DNA of 64,000 nucleotides from DASSUW01 sp963830725 (GCA_963830725.1 CAWHNO010000003.1:1-64000), one strand, 5' to 3'; shown: positions 19,801-28,338, counted from the first letter of the stretch. Notes: generated from the sequence alone by a model not told the origin. Program-made: numbers and translations.

Positions 19801-19868
19801 AGGGCATCGCGACGCCCGCCGCGCGGAGCGCCGTCATGGGCCGCGCCATCGGCTACCTGCTGCGCTGA
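16815..19868 (+). CDS. Secreted M14-family zinc carboxypeptidase with C-terminal accessory domains
   Basis: This exported metallopeptidase of 1017 residues has a signal peptide (MRHLALGFCVLVVSITTA, cut near residue 22) and a pro-region. The M14 domain spans about residues 110-420: zinc ligands H172 and E175 in IHAREW, H304 in LTYHSYGPLLLYPYG, and the catalytic Glu near 374 in TPELSEG. A Rossmann-like segment follows (RRVLVVAAEDYTGISP, about 535-700, resembling GATase/ThuA-like folds), then jelly-roll-like segments (LSFWISRDTEQDWDYVFVEA) as in immune-inhibitor-type proteases. ATG 16815 follows GAGGAG with a good gap. It probably trims peptides outside the cell. A strong hairpin follows the stop. 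Confidence 0.9.
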   Translation: MRHLALGFCVLVVSITTAASAQAASRHGLDMYTAKADARSLAVIHSGGYDVAESHLGGGDRVDLVLTAREAGQLRGRGVDVSPKRNGRGQTVREQADAMAASGYQVYRSYDEAGGIRDELYALAQRNPSIVKLVVIGRTLQGREIIALKVTKNAKQLADGARPATLYMGTIHAREWIATEVTRRLLRHFVENYNRDAEITNLVNTRELWFMPVANPDGYQYTFSTERLWRKNLRDNNGDGTIANGDGVDLNRNYNERWNYDNEGSSTESASDTYRGAAPASEPEVKAHQALIDRMKFRFLLTYHSYGPLLLYPYGWQVKTPSLDDPLFVEYTGTDANPAVAGYDPGVGADLYTTNGTTDDYAYSKTGALSWTPELSEGCDGCGFVFPDDEALVQAEFEKNLPFALRLARSTPDPANPVGATMKPFYLETASLDPEKSGNPLSNLKFSVSYGDPQPVQAIAKRSLGAVALKYRINGGAVRTAATSEASGGERYGSGGDVYYRLMRGTVTGTNVGDKVEVWFEDADNAAAKSESFTYTAVAESGRRVLVVAAEDYTGISPAYKRGPLYLSYYLDALAANGYAADVYDVDANGRTAPSPLGVLGHYDAVVWYTGDDVITRDPGMVPGTASRLANDEMLAMRQYLDEGGRLLFTGKNAGLQYADGYEFDLERGLACNPDSAADGCEALSNDFLQYYLGAYIYNDDAGTKANGQLYDVLGVADPFGGLTWSFGGPSANNQDHSASFIATSGILPAQTYPQFDSWASARYVRPGGPFDPHTGTYYAYSQIADVSYKRLTRTIDLTASANGNLSFWISRDTEQDWDYVFVEAHTVGQDDWTTLPDANGHTSQSTGPNDPDLASCPGGWHALHPWLARYQTFDGTGACTPTGTTGEWHAASGRSAGWEQWSIDLSRFAGRQVEVSIAYASDWSVQGLGAFVDDTAISTGATTSFEDDLGGWSVTGPPPGSGPNTNNWTRTTAAGFPEGAAVSTPWSIYFGFGVEGIATPAARSAVMGRAIGYLLR

Positions 19869-19887
19869 GAGGCGGAACGCGGGCGCA

Positions 19888-19914
19888 CGAGGGCGGGCTT
19901 TCGGCCCGCCCTCG
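19888..19914 (+). terminator. Intrinsic terminator-like hairpin
   Basis: CGAGGGCGGGC-TTTCG-GCCCGCCCTCG gives an 11-bp perfect stem with a 5-base loop, 20 bases after the carboxypeptidase stop. There is no clear T-run after it, as is common in high-GC actinobacteria. Confidence 0.75.
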
Positions 19915-20041
19915 TCGCCGTTGCCCGGGCCGCGCCAGCGAGGCCGCCCGACACCAGATCGGCGTTCACGGCCGCCCCTACGGAAGATTCCGGTGAATCG
20001 CCCGACCGCCACCGCCGGTCCGAGAGGATCGGCCGGTCTCG

Positions 20042-22664
20042 TCAGCAGACGGGGTAGTGGACCTTGATGGCGACCTGGTCGCTTGAGGTGCCGTCGGGGT
20101 CGGTGGCGCTGAAGATCAGCGTCGCGTCCACGTTGCCGCAGCGCTGTGGCACGTGGCTGGACGGCTTCCACTGCAGCGTGTTGCCCTGGCCGATGACCTT
20201 CGTCGTGCTTCCGACTTGACCGACCAGGTGCCGGTGAGCGGGCCCGCGTCGGGGTCGGTCGCCGTGCCCTGGAGCGTGACGACGTCGTTCGGCTCGAGCT
20301 GCTCGGCCTCGCTCGGGCTGAGGATCGTCACGAGCGGCGGCGACTGGGCGGGCGGCTTGTCGACATGCAGCGTGACCGTGTACGACGTCCATGCGCCGTG
20401 CGCATCGGTCGCCTTCAGCGTGACCCACGTGGTCGCGTTGTCGCCGTACAGGGTCATCGTCGGGGAGCAGCCGGCCATGTCCGGCTTGCCCGGAGACGAC
20501 CACCACAGCGCGTCGCACGGCAGGCCGCCGGGCTGGTTGGGGTCGTCGGCGTGTCCCTCGAGCTTGAACGGCTGGCCCGAATAGACATGCGCGTCGGCAG
20601 TCGGCTTGGTGATCCGGGCCGACGGCCGCTCGTTCGTGGCCTCGACCTTCACCTGGTCGGTGGCCGTGGCGCCCGTGTTGGCGTCCTTCACGTTGACGGT
20701 GATCGTCCGCTCGCCGACCGACGGGTAGACGTAGTCGATGCTCGCGCCGGTGCCCATCGCGCCGTCCTTGTCCGAGCTCCACTCGATCGTGCACTGGCAG
20801 GGGCCGATCGAGTCGACGGTCGCCTTCAGCGTCGTGGTGTTGAACCCGCCGTAGAGCGGCTTCGGGTCCGCCTGGCTGATCTCGACCAGCGGCCCGAGCT
20901 TGCCGTCGGTGACGTCCATCACGGCGTCGACGGCGTCGACGATGCGCGAGACCGTCTCGTCGGCGCTGCGCTCTGCCGTGTCGAGCAGCGCCTGCTTGGC
21001 GCCCGTCGGGCTGATGCTCGGGTCGGCGGCCATGATCATCGCGAGCACACCCGCCACGAAGGGCGACGAGAAGCTCGTGCCACCCTTGATATGTGGGTTG
21101 GGGTTCTCGCCGGTCGGGACCCACCCAGACGCTCATCGGGCCGAAGATGTCGACGTCGCAGTCCTGCGCCGTGGCGCATGCTTCGCGCCCGTAGTTGGAC
21201 TTCACGTCGCGGCGGCCATCGGGGGTCGATGCCGCCGACGCAGATCACCGGGTCGTTCTCGCAGGGGGCGATCCACTCCTGCTCCCAGCAGACGACGAAG
21301 CAGTCCTCGGCGTCGACGTCGCGGCCGTCGTTGCCGGCCGAGGCGACCACGAGCGCGCCGCGCTCGAGCGCCGTCTGCGTCGCGTCCTCGTAGGGGATGT
21401 TGAAGAACGAGACGGTCGCGTCGAGTTCGTAGCCGCTGGAGATGTTGATGATCTTGGCCCCGGCGTCGGCCGCGTCGTAGACGGCGCCGAGCGCGCTGAA
21501 CAGCGCGCCGTCGTTGTGGAACATCATCACGTCGGCGACCTGGCCGCCCGACCCGAACGCGCCGAGCCCGTTGTCGATCATGCCCGCCGCAGCCGACGCG
21601 ACCTCGGTGCCGTGCCACGCGCAGTCGGCGCCGCCGGTGCACTTCATCTTGTTGGGCTTGTCGTCGGCGCCCGTCGAAGCGGGCGAGAGGTCCGGCAGAC
21701 CCGCGCTCGAGAACCCGCCGTCGAGCACGGCCAGCTTGGCGCGGTTGGTCGTCTTGCCGCCGATCGCCAGCGCGCGCCACGCATCGCCCGTGCCGAGAGA
21801 GGTCGTGTACCAGGGGCCGAACGCGTTCAGCGTCCACGGCGGGTCGGCGGGCTTGTTCGCCGGCACCGCCCCCTCGGCGGTGGAGCGCTCGCGCACGCCC
21901 GCGCCTTCGGTGAGCAGGTTCGGCGCGACCTTCAGGCCATGCGCGGCGGCGTCGGCGGCGACCGCGACCAGCCCGAGGCCCGCCGGGCTCGAGACCTTGA
22001 ACGCGCCACGTGCCCGCGGATCGATCCTGATGAGGTCCGTCGCCAGGTCGCCGGTCGGAGCGCGGCTCGCGTCAACGCGGATCAGGTGAGTCTCGCCGCC
22101 GCCGTCGCGCAGCGAGTCACGGGCGAGAACCTTGCCGTGCCAGCGCTCGGCGAGCCTGGCGGCCGCGCCGCGCCGGCCCTCGACGACCAGCTCGTCCTGG
22201 ACGAAGTCCGTCGTCACGCCGTGCGCGCCGGCCAGCCGCGCCACGACACGCGGGTGACCGTCGGCCAGCGACGGCAGGCGCTTCACCGCCGGCTTGACCG
22301 AGCGGGCGACCCGGAAGCGCGGCGGCGCCAGGCCGCAGCGGCCACGGTGCGCCGCTCGCTTGAGGAAGACCGTCCGCTGCAGGTTGCGCGCCGAGCGCTC
22401 GACACGCGCGCCGCGACGAAGCGTCGCGGCCCGCTCGACGACGCCGCCGAGCCGCTTCAGCGACGCGCAGTAGCGGCGCTCGCGGTAGTGCACACCAGCC
22501 CGCTCCACGCCGCGGCGCAGATCCGCAGATGCGTGCTTGCCGAGGTCCGACGCCGAGATCGCCCGCGTGAGCGGTGCGAAGGAGATCCCTGCAGCCCCGG
22601 CGCTAGCGGGCAGGAGAGCGACGCTCGAGAGCGCGAGCGCCGTCACGAGACAACGATTGAACAT
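20042..22664 (-). CDS. Secreted subtilisin-like (S8) serine protease with PKD-like C-terminal domains (frameshifted)
   Basis: ATG 22664 opens a signal peptide (MFNRCLVTALALSSVALLPA) and a ~300-residue pro-region. The S8 domain follows with Asp in LAVLDGG (near 315), His in CAWHGTEVASAAAG (near 350) and the catalytic Ser in KGGTSFSSPFVAGVLAMI (encoded near 21050-21095). The C-terminal ~300 residues are Ig/PKD-like repeats (RTITVNVKDA, SYTVTLHVDK, VAIKVHYPVC at the end). The frame changes near 21225, near 21090 and near 20210. Every piece is well conserved, so this is either a very recent pseudogene or a gene with three sequencing indels. It would degrade proteins outside the cell. Confidence 0.8.
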
Positions 22665-22689
22665 GGCGAACGACGCTCTCACCCGCGCC

Positions 22690-22977
22690 CCACGCCGTCT
22701 GTAGGAAGAGCCGCCACAAGCCTGCGGATCACCGACACACGCGTGGCGGTTTCCCGCCGAACAACCCGCCACTCGCACGCCCCCGGCCCCACGGCCAGCA
22801 CGTCGACCCGCGGCCGCGGACGCACCGACGCCGGCAACCCGCCGCCGGCCTGCTCGCGGGCGCGCACCCAGTGCGCGACCGTCTTATGATCACAACCCAC
22901 CAGCTCCGCCGCGCCCGCAGCGTGCCGGTCAGATCGAACGCATCCAAGATCTCCATCACTTCCTCCGGGTTCTTCAC
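22690..22977 (-). mobile_element. IS21-family transposase (IstA-like) N-terminal remnant
   Basis: The frame from GTG 22977 reads VKNPEEVMEILDAFDLTGTL and continues after a shift as AAELVGCDHKTVAHWVRARE. This is the N-terminal HTH region of an actinobacterial IS21-type transposase. The catalytic core is missing and the remaining sequence is scrambled. No terminal inverted repeats were found. It abuts the 5' end of the S8 protease gene. Confidence 0.55.
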
Positions 22978-23154
22978 GCCCGCCCTCCGGCACGCCTCGC
23001 TTGACAAGGCGCTCGGAAACACACGCCGATCAGGACGAAACGATGGGGAGATCGATGGCCACTCAGCGCAGATCGTCTGGGGCAGGCGTGTCGTCGGCGT
23101 CAGCGAACCCGTCCGCATCCGCGAGAGCGCAAGCGCGCTCGTCTTTGCCGCTAT

Positions 23155-23739
23155 CTACTCGAAGATCACGTAGTACGGCGCGTCGACGAGGGATGCGCCA
23201 TTGGGTGCCCATGTGACGACGGCGGCTTGCGCGCCGACGCCGCACATGTCTGTCAGTGTCGCCGACGTGAGCAGCACGGATGCGAGCGAAATGCCGGGAC
23301 CGTCAAGGTCCACGGTCGCGACGGCCGCCTTAGGGGTCAACGCCAGCCCCTTGAAGCAGGTCCTGCCGGGTCCCGGTCGAGTCACGTTCGACTGGCTTAC
23401 GCCGCTCGAGCGAAGGCCGTCCACCGTAGCCCCCGAGGCGTTCACCACAACCCGCGCGTACCCCTGCGCGCCCGGGTCGCCCTTAGGGCCGTGCGGCCCG
23501 GTTTCGCCCTTCGGCCCTTGCGGGCCGGCGGGGAGCTGGCCGGCCTTGAAGTCAGCGGCCATCAGCGAGCTGTTCTTGACCTTGGCTGCCGTGACGGCGT
23601 TCTTCTGCAGCTGGGCGGTACCGACCGAGTTCTTGGGTAGCACGCCGGCCGCATAGCTGACGCCGCCGAGCGCGACGATCAGCGCGGCACAGGCCACGAC
23701 CATGGCGGGCGCCGCGAGGTGTCTGCGGATGACTGTCAT
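23155..23739 (-). CDS. Exported or surface protein with a short collagen-like segment
   Basis: This 194-residue protein begins with a signal or anchor segment (LAAPAMVVACAALIVALGGV). It then has the GTAQLQKNAVTAAKVKNSSL repeat region typical of many Solirubrobacterales proteins, a short Gly-x-y run (GPQGPKGETGPHGPKGDPGA, about residues 74-93) and a C-terminal domain of ~100 residues with cysteines (RTCFKGL, TDMCGVGAQ). Such proteins are thought to trimerise through the collagen-like run and sit at the cell surface; function is unknown. ATG 23739 lies 9 bases after GAGAGG and puts the hydrophobic segment near the N-terminus. Confidence 0.8.
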   Translation of the reverse strand: MTVIRRHLAAPAMVVACAALIVALGGVSYAAGVLPKNSVGTAQLQKNAVTAAKVKNSSLMAADFKAGQLPAGPQGPKGETGPHGPKGDPGAQGYARVVVNASGATVDGLRSSGVSQSNVTRPGPGRTCFKGLALTPKAAVATVDLDGPGISLASVLLTSATLTDMCGVGAQAAVVTWAPNGASLVDAPYYVIFE

Positions 23740-23799
23740 TTGCGTGGTCCTCTCGATAGTGGACACTGCTCATCGCAGACCATCGCCGCCTTGCGGTCG

Positions 23800-23967
23800 C
23801 GCGGGCAGGCGGGCGACCGCCAACTTCCAGTGGCTCTCCGACTCATCGCTGGCGGAGAACCGACGATCAGCGTGGGTCACTGTCTCGTCGCGGAGGGCGC
23901 GAAGGTCGAGTACGAGGAGGAGCAGGGCCCCAAGGGCCCGAACGCCACCAACGTGCGCACCATCTGA
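23800..23967 (+). pseudogene. Cold-shock (CspA-type) gene remnant
   Basis: One plus frame ends VAEGAKVEYEEEQGPKGPNA, TNVRTI, stop at 23965-23967. This is almost exactly the C-terminal strand of actinobacterial CspA proteins. Another frame near 23815-23850 reads TANFQWLSDSSL, like the GTVKWFNDDKGFGFI start of the same fold. The RNP1/RNP2 middle is missing and the frames disagree, so no functional cold-shock protein is made. Confidence 0.55.
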
Positions 23968-24137
23968 GCTCTGACGGCTCGCCCGGCAGCTCCACTGACG
24001 GCTCGCCTGCGGCGGGGCGCTGTGGCCAACGGAGACGCGATTGCCGTCGCGCAGGAGTACGGTGTGCTCATCGGGGAGTCCTCCTGACGTCGGCTAGCGC
24101 CACCTGGTCTCCATACCGTGTGGATTGGAGGTCCAGC

Positions 24138-24317
24138 GTGGACCCAAAGGAACTTGAGGAGCGGCGGCGTGCCGCCGAGGAACAGGCGGACCGGCTAAAG
24201 CAGGCGGTCCCTCGAATTACGTTGCTGAATAAGCCGCTACGCCACCATGAGGGTGACGGCTCGCTCTCGGCCGAGAGCGCGCGCGAGCCACGCGAGAGCC
24301 GTCAGGACCCCGTGTAG
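24138..24317 (+). CDS. Small hypothetical protein
   Basis: GTG 24138 follows GGAGG (24127-24131) with a 6-base gap and opens a 59-residue frame. Its first half is charged and helical (VDPKELEERRRAAEEQADRL), and the rest is polar. The RBS and codon pattern support translation; the family is not recognised. It may be a truncated gene. Confidence 0.45.
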   Translation: MDPKELEERRRAAEEQADRLKQAVPRITLLNKPLRHHEGDGSLSAESAREPRESRQDPV

Positions 24318-24583
24318 CTGGCTCGTGGGGACGTGAACGAGCGAACGTGGCGGGTCGGGCCGGATGTCGCAGGTCAGAAATCCGCGCCGGGGGCATGGTC
24401 GAGGCGTAGGCGGCGTTGGGGCCGGGTATGGTTTGGCGTTGATAGGGAGCCTTTCCTTGATGCGGCTCGGGCCGGACGACGGTATCGGTGCGGGAAGCGT
24501 CGGGGTGATCCTCCGCAATTCGCCGAACACTTCTCGGGCACGCGATTGCCGGGCGCCGAGAGGGGTTCCGGGAGGCGGTTCCG

Positions 24584-25323
24584 ATGCAGCCACACGAGGG
24601 CGCTTTGAGCAACGGTCGGCCACGGTCGCCGGCCGAATCAGTCGGTGCGAGTTCGGAGCTTGACGGCTTGCGCTTGGTCTGTCGGCGCCAGGCGCGCGTG
24701 ATCGAGCAGCTGAGCGCGGTGGCGTCGAACCTGCGCAGCGGGGCCGCGGCGCTGAGGGCCGAGAACGCCGAGTTGCGGTCCGCCAACGAACGGATGGGGC
24801 GCCAGGGCGGCGATGGCGCGGCGCGCGAGGGTGGCGCGCTCGAGGTGCGTTTGCCGCTCGACGCGCGGGCGCCCGGCGCGGCGCGGATCGTGGTGGGGCG
24901 TTTGCGTGGTCGGGTTCCGGCGTTGGTCCTGGAGGACGCGCTGCTGGTCGTGTCGGAGCTGGTGACCAACGGTGTGCGCCACAGCGGCGCGTCCGACGGC
25001 GCAATCGTCGTGCGCGTTGAGCTCACCGGCACGATGGTGCGCCTGGAGGTGCGAGGACCCGGGCCGCGGCGGTGTGATCGCTCCGCGGGCCCCGGATCTG
25101 GCGCGGCGGCTTCGGACTGAACCTCGTCCAAGGGCTGTGCGAACGCTGGGGGCTCGAGCGCGTGGCCGCGGGCGGCACGCGGGTGTGGGCCCAGCTCGCG
25201 CGCGCGTCCGCGCCGGCATCTGCGGAGGCGTCCGGGGGCCGGGCCACGGGAGATCGTCGCGAACGGAAAGCCACGCAGCGGGCGCGCCGGCGAGCGCAGG
25301 CGGACGTCCGCGGGAGGAGACCC
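24584..25323 (+). CDS. Anti-sigma-factor-type HATPase (GHKL) protein, frameshifted
   Basis: After a short coiled region (ASNLRSGAAALRAENAELRS, about residues 47-66) comes a GHKL ATPase fold like anti-sigma kinases of the RsbW/SpoIIAB type: LEVRLPLDARAPGAARIVVG, then DALLVVSELVTNGVRHSGA, the N-box with Asn that binds Mg-ATP. The following DPGRGGV (G1-like box) is in a second frame and GGFGLNLVQGLCERWGLERV (G2-like box) is in a third, so one or two indels near 25050-25095 break the gene. As read, the first frame stops at 25120. ATG 24584 follows GGGAGG. Expected role: binding or phosphorylating an anti-sigma antagonist; none lies nearby. Confidence 0.6.
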
Positions 25324-25599
25324 ATGACGGAAGTCCACTTCGTTCCCGATGAGCGCACCTGGCGCGCCGACGACAGCGGCGCGCCGGAACCGGACTCAGA
25401 GCACACGAATGGCACCGAGGCCGAGCTCGCCGCCAAGCACCGGGACGCGCAACGCGTTGTGGTCCACGACCGCTATCACCGCACGCATGATGCTGCTCTG
25501 TCACCGGCGGGTGCGGCGGCACGCGAGCGGCTGGAACGCACACGCCGGTTGGCGCGCGTTCGCGAACGCGTTCGCGAGCTCGCCCGCGCCACCCGCTGA
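25324..25599 (+). CDS. DUF2188-like small protein
   Basis: This 91-residue protein begins MTEVHFVPDERTWRADDSGA and carries the DUF2188 pattern: VVP-like start, a Glu-Ala-rich helix (TEAELAAKHRDAQR) and VVVHDRYHRTHDA matching the ELVIHGRDGRI strand of that family. The last ~35 residues are an Arg-rich helix. ATG 25324 follows GGGAGGAG with a suitable gap. Function is unknown. Confidence 0.6.
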   Translation: MTEVHFVPDERTWRADDSGAPEPDSEHTNGTEAELAAKHRDAQRVVVHDRYHRTHDAALSPAGAAARERLERTRRLARVRERVRELARATR

Positions 25600-25881
25600 T
25601 CGCGATGAGTGGATCGGCCAGCCGACGGCCGGGCGCAGGGACGCCGCGTCCTATTCGTCGGCTCAAGCCGCGGCCGATTGCGCTGGACCGTCCGATCGTC
25701 GCCGCCGAGACCGGCGACGGCGGGGGCGATAGCCTCTGGTTTGCGCCATGAGCGATTCCGCCGGATCCCCGCGCGAGGCGACCGCCCGGTCCGCGGGCAC
25801 CATCGAACGGGAGCCGCTGACAAACGTGCGCCGGACTCGTGGCGGACCGTGGTCGACGGCCGTCATGTCCGAGGCACGACG

Positions 25882-26253
25882 ATGACCGCCGACCGCCGAC
25901 CGCCCGAGGGCGAGCTGGCGGCGGCGATCTCGAACACGATCGTGGGGGTGCTCGCCCGCACCACCGGCCGCGGTCCGACCAAGGCCAAGACCACGCTCGG
26001 CGAGAACGGTGTCTTCGTCGTGCTCCAAGACACGCTCACGGTCGGCGAGCGGAGCCTCGCCGAGGCCGGCGAGGGCGCGGCCGTGCTCGATCTGCGTCGA
26101 CGCTGGCAACGCGTCATGCAAGTCGAGATCAGCCGGGAAGTCGAGCGGCTGACCGGCCGCAAGGTGATCGGCTTCATGAGCGACAACCACATCGACCCCG
26201 ACCTCGCCGTCGAGGTCTTCGTGCTCGAACCCGTGCGCCCCGCTGCGCACTAG
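25882..26253 (+). CDS. DUF2294-family protein
   Basis: This 123-residue protein closely fits DUF2294: GELAAAISNTIVGVLARTTG, RGPTKAKTTLGENGVFVVLQ, DTLTVGERSLAEAGEGAAVL and LTGRKVIGFMSDNHIDPDLA. The GRGPTKAK and MSDNHIDPD motifs are the family hallmarks. No biochemical role is established that I know of. ATG 25882 lies 7 bases after GAGG. It faces a second family member at 26296-26679. Confidence 0.85.
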   Translation: MTADRRPPEGELAAAISNTIVGVLARTTGRGPTKAKTTLGENGVFVVLQDTLTVGERSLAEAGEGAAVLDLRRRWQRVMQVEISREVERLTGRKVIGFMSDNHIDPDLAVEVFVLEPVRPAAH

Positions 26254-26272
26254 TGTCGCGCGGGCAGTCCCG

Positions 26273-26293
26273 GCCAGGCGTGTCGACCCTGGC
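26273..26293. terminator. Weak hairpin between convergent DUF2294 genes
   Basis: GCCAGG and CCTGGC form a 6-bp stem with a 9-base loop in the 42-base gap between the two convergent stops, so it could serve both genes. It is short. Confidence 0.3.
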
Positions 26294-26295
26294 GG

Positions 26296-26679
26296 TCAGG
26301 CGTCCTCGAACGCCGTCATGTCGGTCCGGTCCTCGGCGAGCAGGAACGTCTCAACCGAGACGTCCTGGTCGACGTCTGTCTCTGACAGGAACACCCTGAC
26401 CCTGCGCCCGGTGGCTTGCTCGACGATGCTGATGAAGCTCTCGGCCATCTGCTGCTGAAACCGGCGGCGGATGTGCTGGATCGCCTCGCGCTCGCCGCGT
26501 TCGACGAGCGTCTTCTCGGCGCGCGTGAACGACTCCTCCAACACGACAACCACGAGGTCGTCGACGATGTAGGTCTTGGCCTTGGTCGGGCCCTTGCCGT
26601 AGTACTCGGATTGCAGGCGCACGATCTCTTTCGAGATCCTCGCTCGCGTCTCTCCCAGCGCCTTCTGCTCGCCTTCCAT
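26296..26679 (-). CDS. DUF2294-family protein (second, diverged copy)
   Basis: This 127-residue protein has the same fold signature: ISKEIVRLQSEYYGKGPTKA, KTYIVDDLVVVVLEESFTRA, EKTLVERGEREAIQHIRRRF and ATGRRVRVFLSETDVDQDVS. The MSDNHID motif of the neighbouring copy is replaced by LSETDVDQD, so the paralogues have diverged at the most conserved site. ATG 26679 is chosen because homology begins just after it; an upstream GTG-free extension in frame is Arg/Ala-rich and unconvincing. Function is unknown. Confidence 0.8.
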   Translation of the reverse strand: MEGEQKALGETRARISKEIVRLQSEYYGKGPTKAKTYIVDDLVVVVLEESFTRAEKTLVERGEREAIQHIRRRFQQQMAESFISIVEQATGRRVRVFLSETDVDQDVSVETFLLAEDRTDMTAFEDA

Positions 26680-26965
26680 CGCTCCGCTCGCCCTCTGCTC
26701 CTCTACGTCGACTGCTCCGCCCCGAACCACGCAGGCGGCCCTTCCGAGCGGCTCCGGCGCCGCCCACCGAGCCCGCAGGCTGCAGCGATCAACGGCCGGG
26801 CCCGGCACGGCCAAAGCTTACCCGGGCGCCCAAGGACTATGGTGCCAAGTGGCGCGGTGAATTCGCGTTCGTGGACGGGCTTGGAACGCCCGAGCCAAGA
26901 CTCAACCGGAGGCACCGCGCCCGTCCCGGCGCGCGGCCAGCCAGGCACAGCACGCGAGCCGCCTC

Positions 26966-27313
26966 TCACGAGACTTGCCGCGTCTCGAGGCCGAGGTCAC
27001 GGTACGCCGCGATCGGCTCGCCCTCTACCGCGCCCCGATTGCGAGCGTCTCGCAAGTCGAGCGTGAGACGACCGGAATGGACGATCGGGAGCAGTCCGCG
27101 TAGCGCCAGGCCACACGCCTGCTTACGGCAGCGGCTGCGGAAGTCGGCGTTCGTGCCGCAGCGCTCGCGCAGGTCGTCCAACGCAGGCGTGTGGTCCCGG
27201 GTGCACGTGCGGCGTGGCCGCTCAGGGCCAGGCGTCGCGATTAGTGGCCGGCGACGTCGATCCTCTCGGCAGCATTGGCGGCGGTGCAATCGAGCCCGAA
27301 CGGAGACCCCCAC
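26966..27313 (-). CDS. Hypothetical protein, cysteine-containing
   Basis: The C-terminal ~75 residues look like a real protein (ALDDLRERCGTNADFRSRCR, KQACGLALRGLLPIVHSGRL, TLDLRDARNRGAVEGEPIAA), while the first ~40 are low-complexity Arg-rich and probably not in the true frame. No family is recognised and no RBS decides a start. It may be the end of a broken gene. Confidence 0.35.
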   Translation of the reverse strand: MGVSVRARLHRRQCCREDRRRRPLIATPGPERPRRTCTRDHTPALDDLRERCGTNADFRSRCRKQACGLALRGLLPIVHSGRLTLDLRDARNRGAVEGEPIAAYRDLGLETRQVS

Positions 27314-27423
27314 ATCCCCACCCCCTTAGGAGAGCGCCGCCGCTCGAACACGTCGCGCCCGCCGCCTGCCTCTCGCGCCGGGCGGCCGACTCGGCCACCT
27401 GAACGCTTAGGCTTCGCGTCCTG

Positions 27424-28314
27424 ATGAGGGAGATCACGCTCGCAGCGGGAAACCTCGCGGCGACCTTCGTGCCTCGATTGAGCCTTGTGGGCTCGTCGCT
27501 GAAGCACCGTGGCGAAGAGTTGCTCGGGACGCGCGGTGGGCTGGAGGCGTGGGCGCAGCGCGGGAAGACGATGGGGATTCCGCTGCTGCACCCGTGGGCG
27601 AATCGGCTGAGCGGATGGTCCTACGACGTCGACGGCCGCCAAGTCGAGCTGGCGCGCGGATCGGCGCACGTGCGGCCCGATGAGCACGGTCTCCCGATTC
27701 ACGGGCTGCTGCACGGCGAGACGAGCTGGGTGGTGACCGAACACACGGGGACCGAGTTGCGAGCCGAGTTCGACTTCGGCGCGGACAGCCGCCGGATGCG
27801 GTTGTTCCCCTTCGCCCACGAGCTCGCGGTGCACGCCGCGCTGGACCCGGTGGGGCTGCAGATCACGACGACCCTCACCGCCACCGGCGATGTTGCCGTT
27901 CCCGTCGCCTTCGGCTACCACCCGTACCTTCGGCCTCCCGACGTACCGCGCTCCACCTGGGAGATCGAGTCCGACGTGTCCGAGCAGCTGGTTCTCGACC
28001 GCAGCTCCGTGCCGACGGGCGAGGTCCGCTCGGAGCGCGTGGCTTCAGGGGCGCTCGGCGACCGGACGTTCGACCACGGCTACCAGTCGGCGACCGGAGC
28101 CTGGCTGCGGGTGCGCGCGGCGTCGCGAACGATCGACCTGCGCCTCTTGGAGGGCTATTCCCATGCGCAGCTGTTCGCCCCGGGCAACGAGGACGTCATC
28201 GCGTTCGAGCCGATGACCGCTCCGGTCGACGCGCTGCGCAGCGGCAACGGGCTGCGGACGGTCGCGCCGGGAGAGTCGTTCGGCGCGAGCTTTCGCATCG
28301 ACGTCTGCGGCTGA
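27424..28314 (+). CDS. Aldose 1-epimerase family protein (galactose mutarotase-like)
   Basis: This 296-residue protein has the aldose-1-epimerase fold: IPLLHPWANRLSGW (substrate Asn-Arg), LPIHGLLHGE (the first catalytic-type His), FGYHPYLRPP (the second His) and FEPMTAPVDALRSG, with a Glu that is the usual catalytic base. It interconverts alpha and beta anomers of hexoses or acts on a related sugar. No sugar genes lie nearby. A TAGGCT box at 27408-27413 lies 10 bases before ATG 27424, so the mRNA may have almost no leader. A hairpin follows the stop. Confidence 0.88.
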   Translation: MREITLAAGNLAATFVPRLSLVGSSLKHRGEELLGTRGGLEAWAQRGKTMGIPLLHPWANRLSGWSYDVDGRQVELARGSAHVRPDEHGLPIHGLLHGETSWVVTEHTGTELRAEFDFGADSRRMRLFPFAHELAVHAALDPVGLQITTTLTATGDVAVPVAFGYHPYLRPPDVPRSTWEIESDVSEQLVLDRSSVPTGEVRSERVASGALGDRTFDHGYQSATGAWLRVRAASRTIDLRLLEGYSHAQLFAPGNEDVIAFEPMTAPVDALRSGNGLRTVAPGESFGASFRIDVCG

Positions 28315-28315
28315 C

Positions 28316-28338
28316 CGCGGTCGTCGCTAACGACCGTG
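28316..28338 (+). terminator. Hairpin after the epimerase gene
   Basis: CGCGGTCGT-CGCTA-ACGACCGTG forms a 9-bp stem with one G-U pair and a 5-base loop directly after the TGA at 28312-28314. Confidence 0.5.

Noticed and set aside
20116..21057. A separate gene for the PKD-like part of the S8 protease
   Set aside because: The frame begins inside the catalytic GTSFSSP motif, so it is the frameshifted continuation of the protease.
24000..24087. A short plus frame ending VANGDAIAVAQEYGVLIGES
   Set aside because: It reads like a gene end, but there is no start, and it is too short to assign.
25609..25881. N-terminal extension of the first DUF2294 gene
   Set aside because: The extension is Arg/Ala-rich and family homology begins at ATG 25882, which has its own GAGG.
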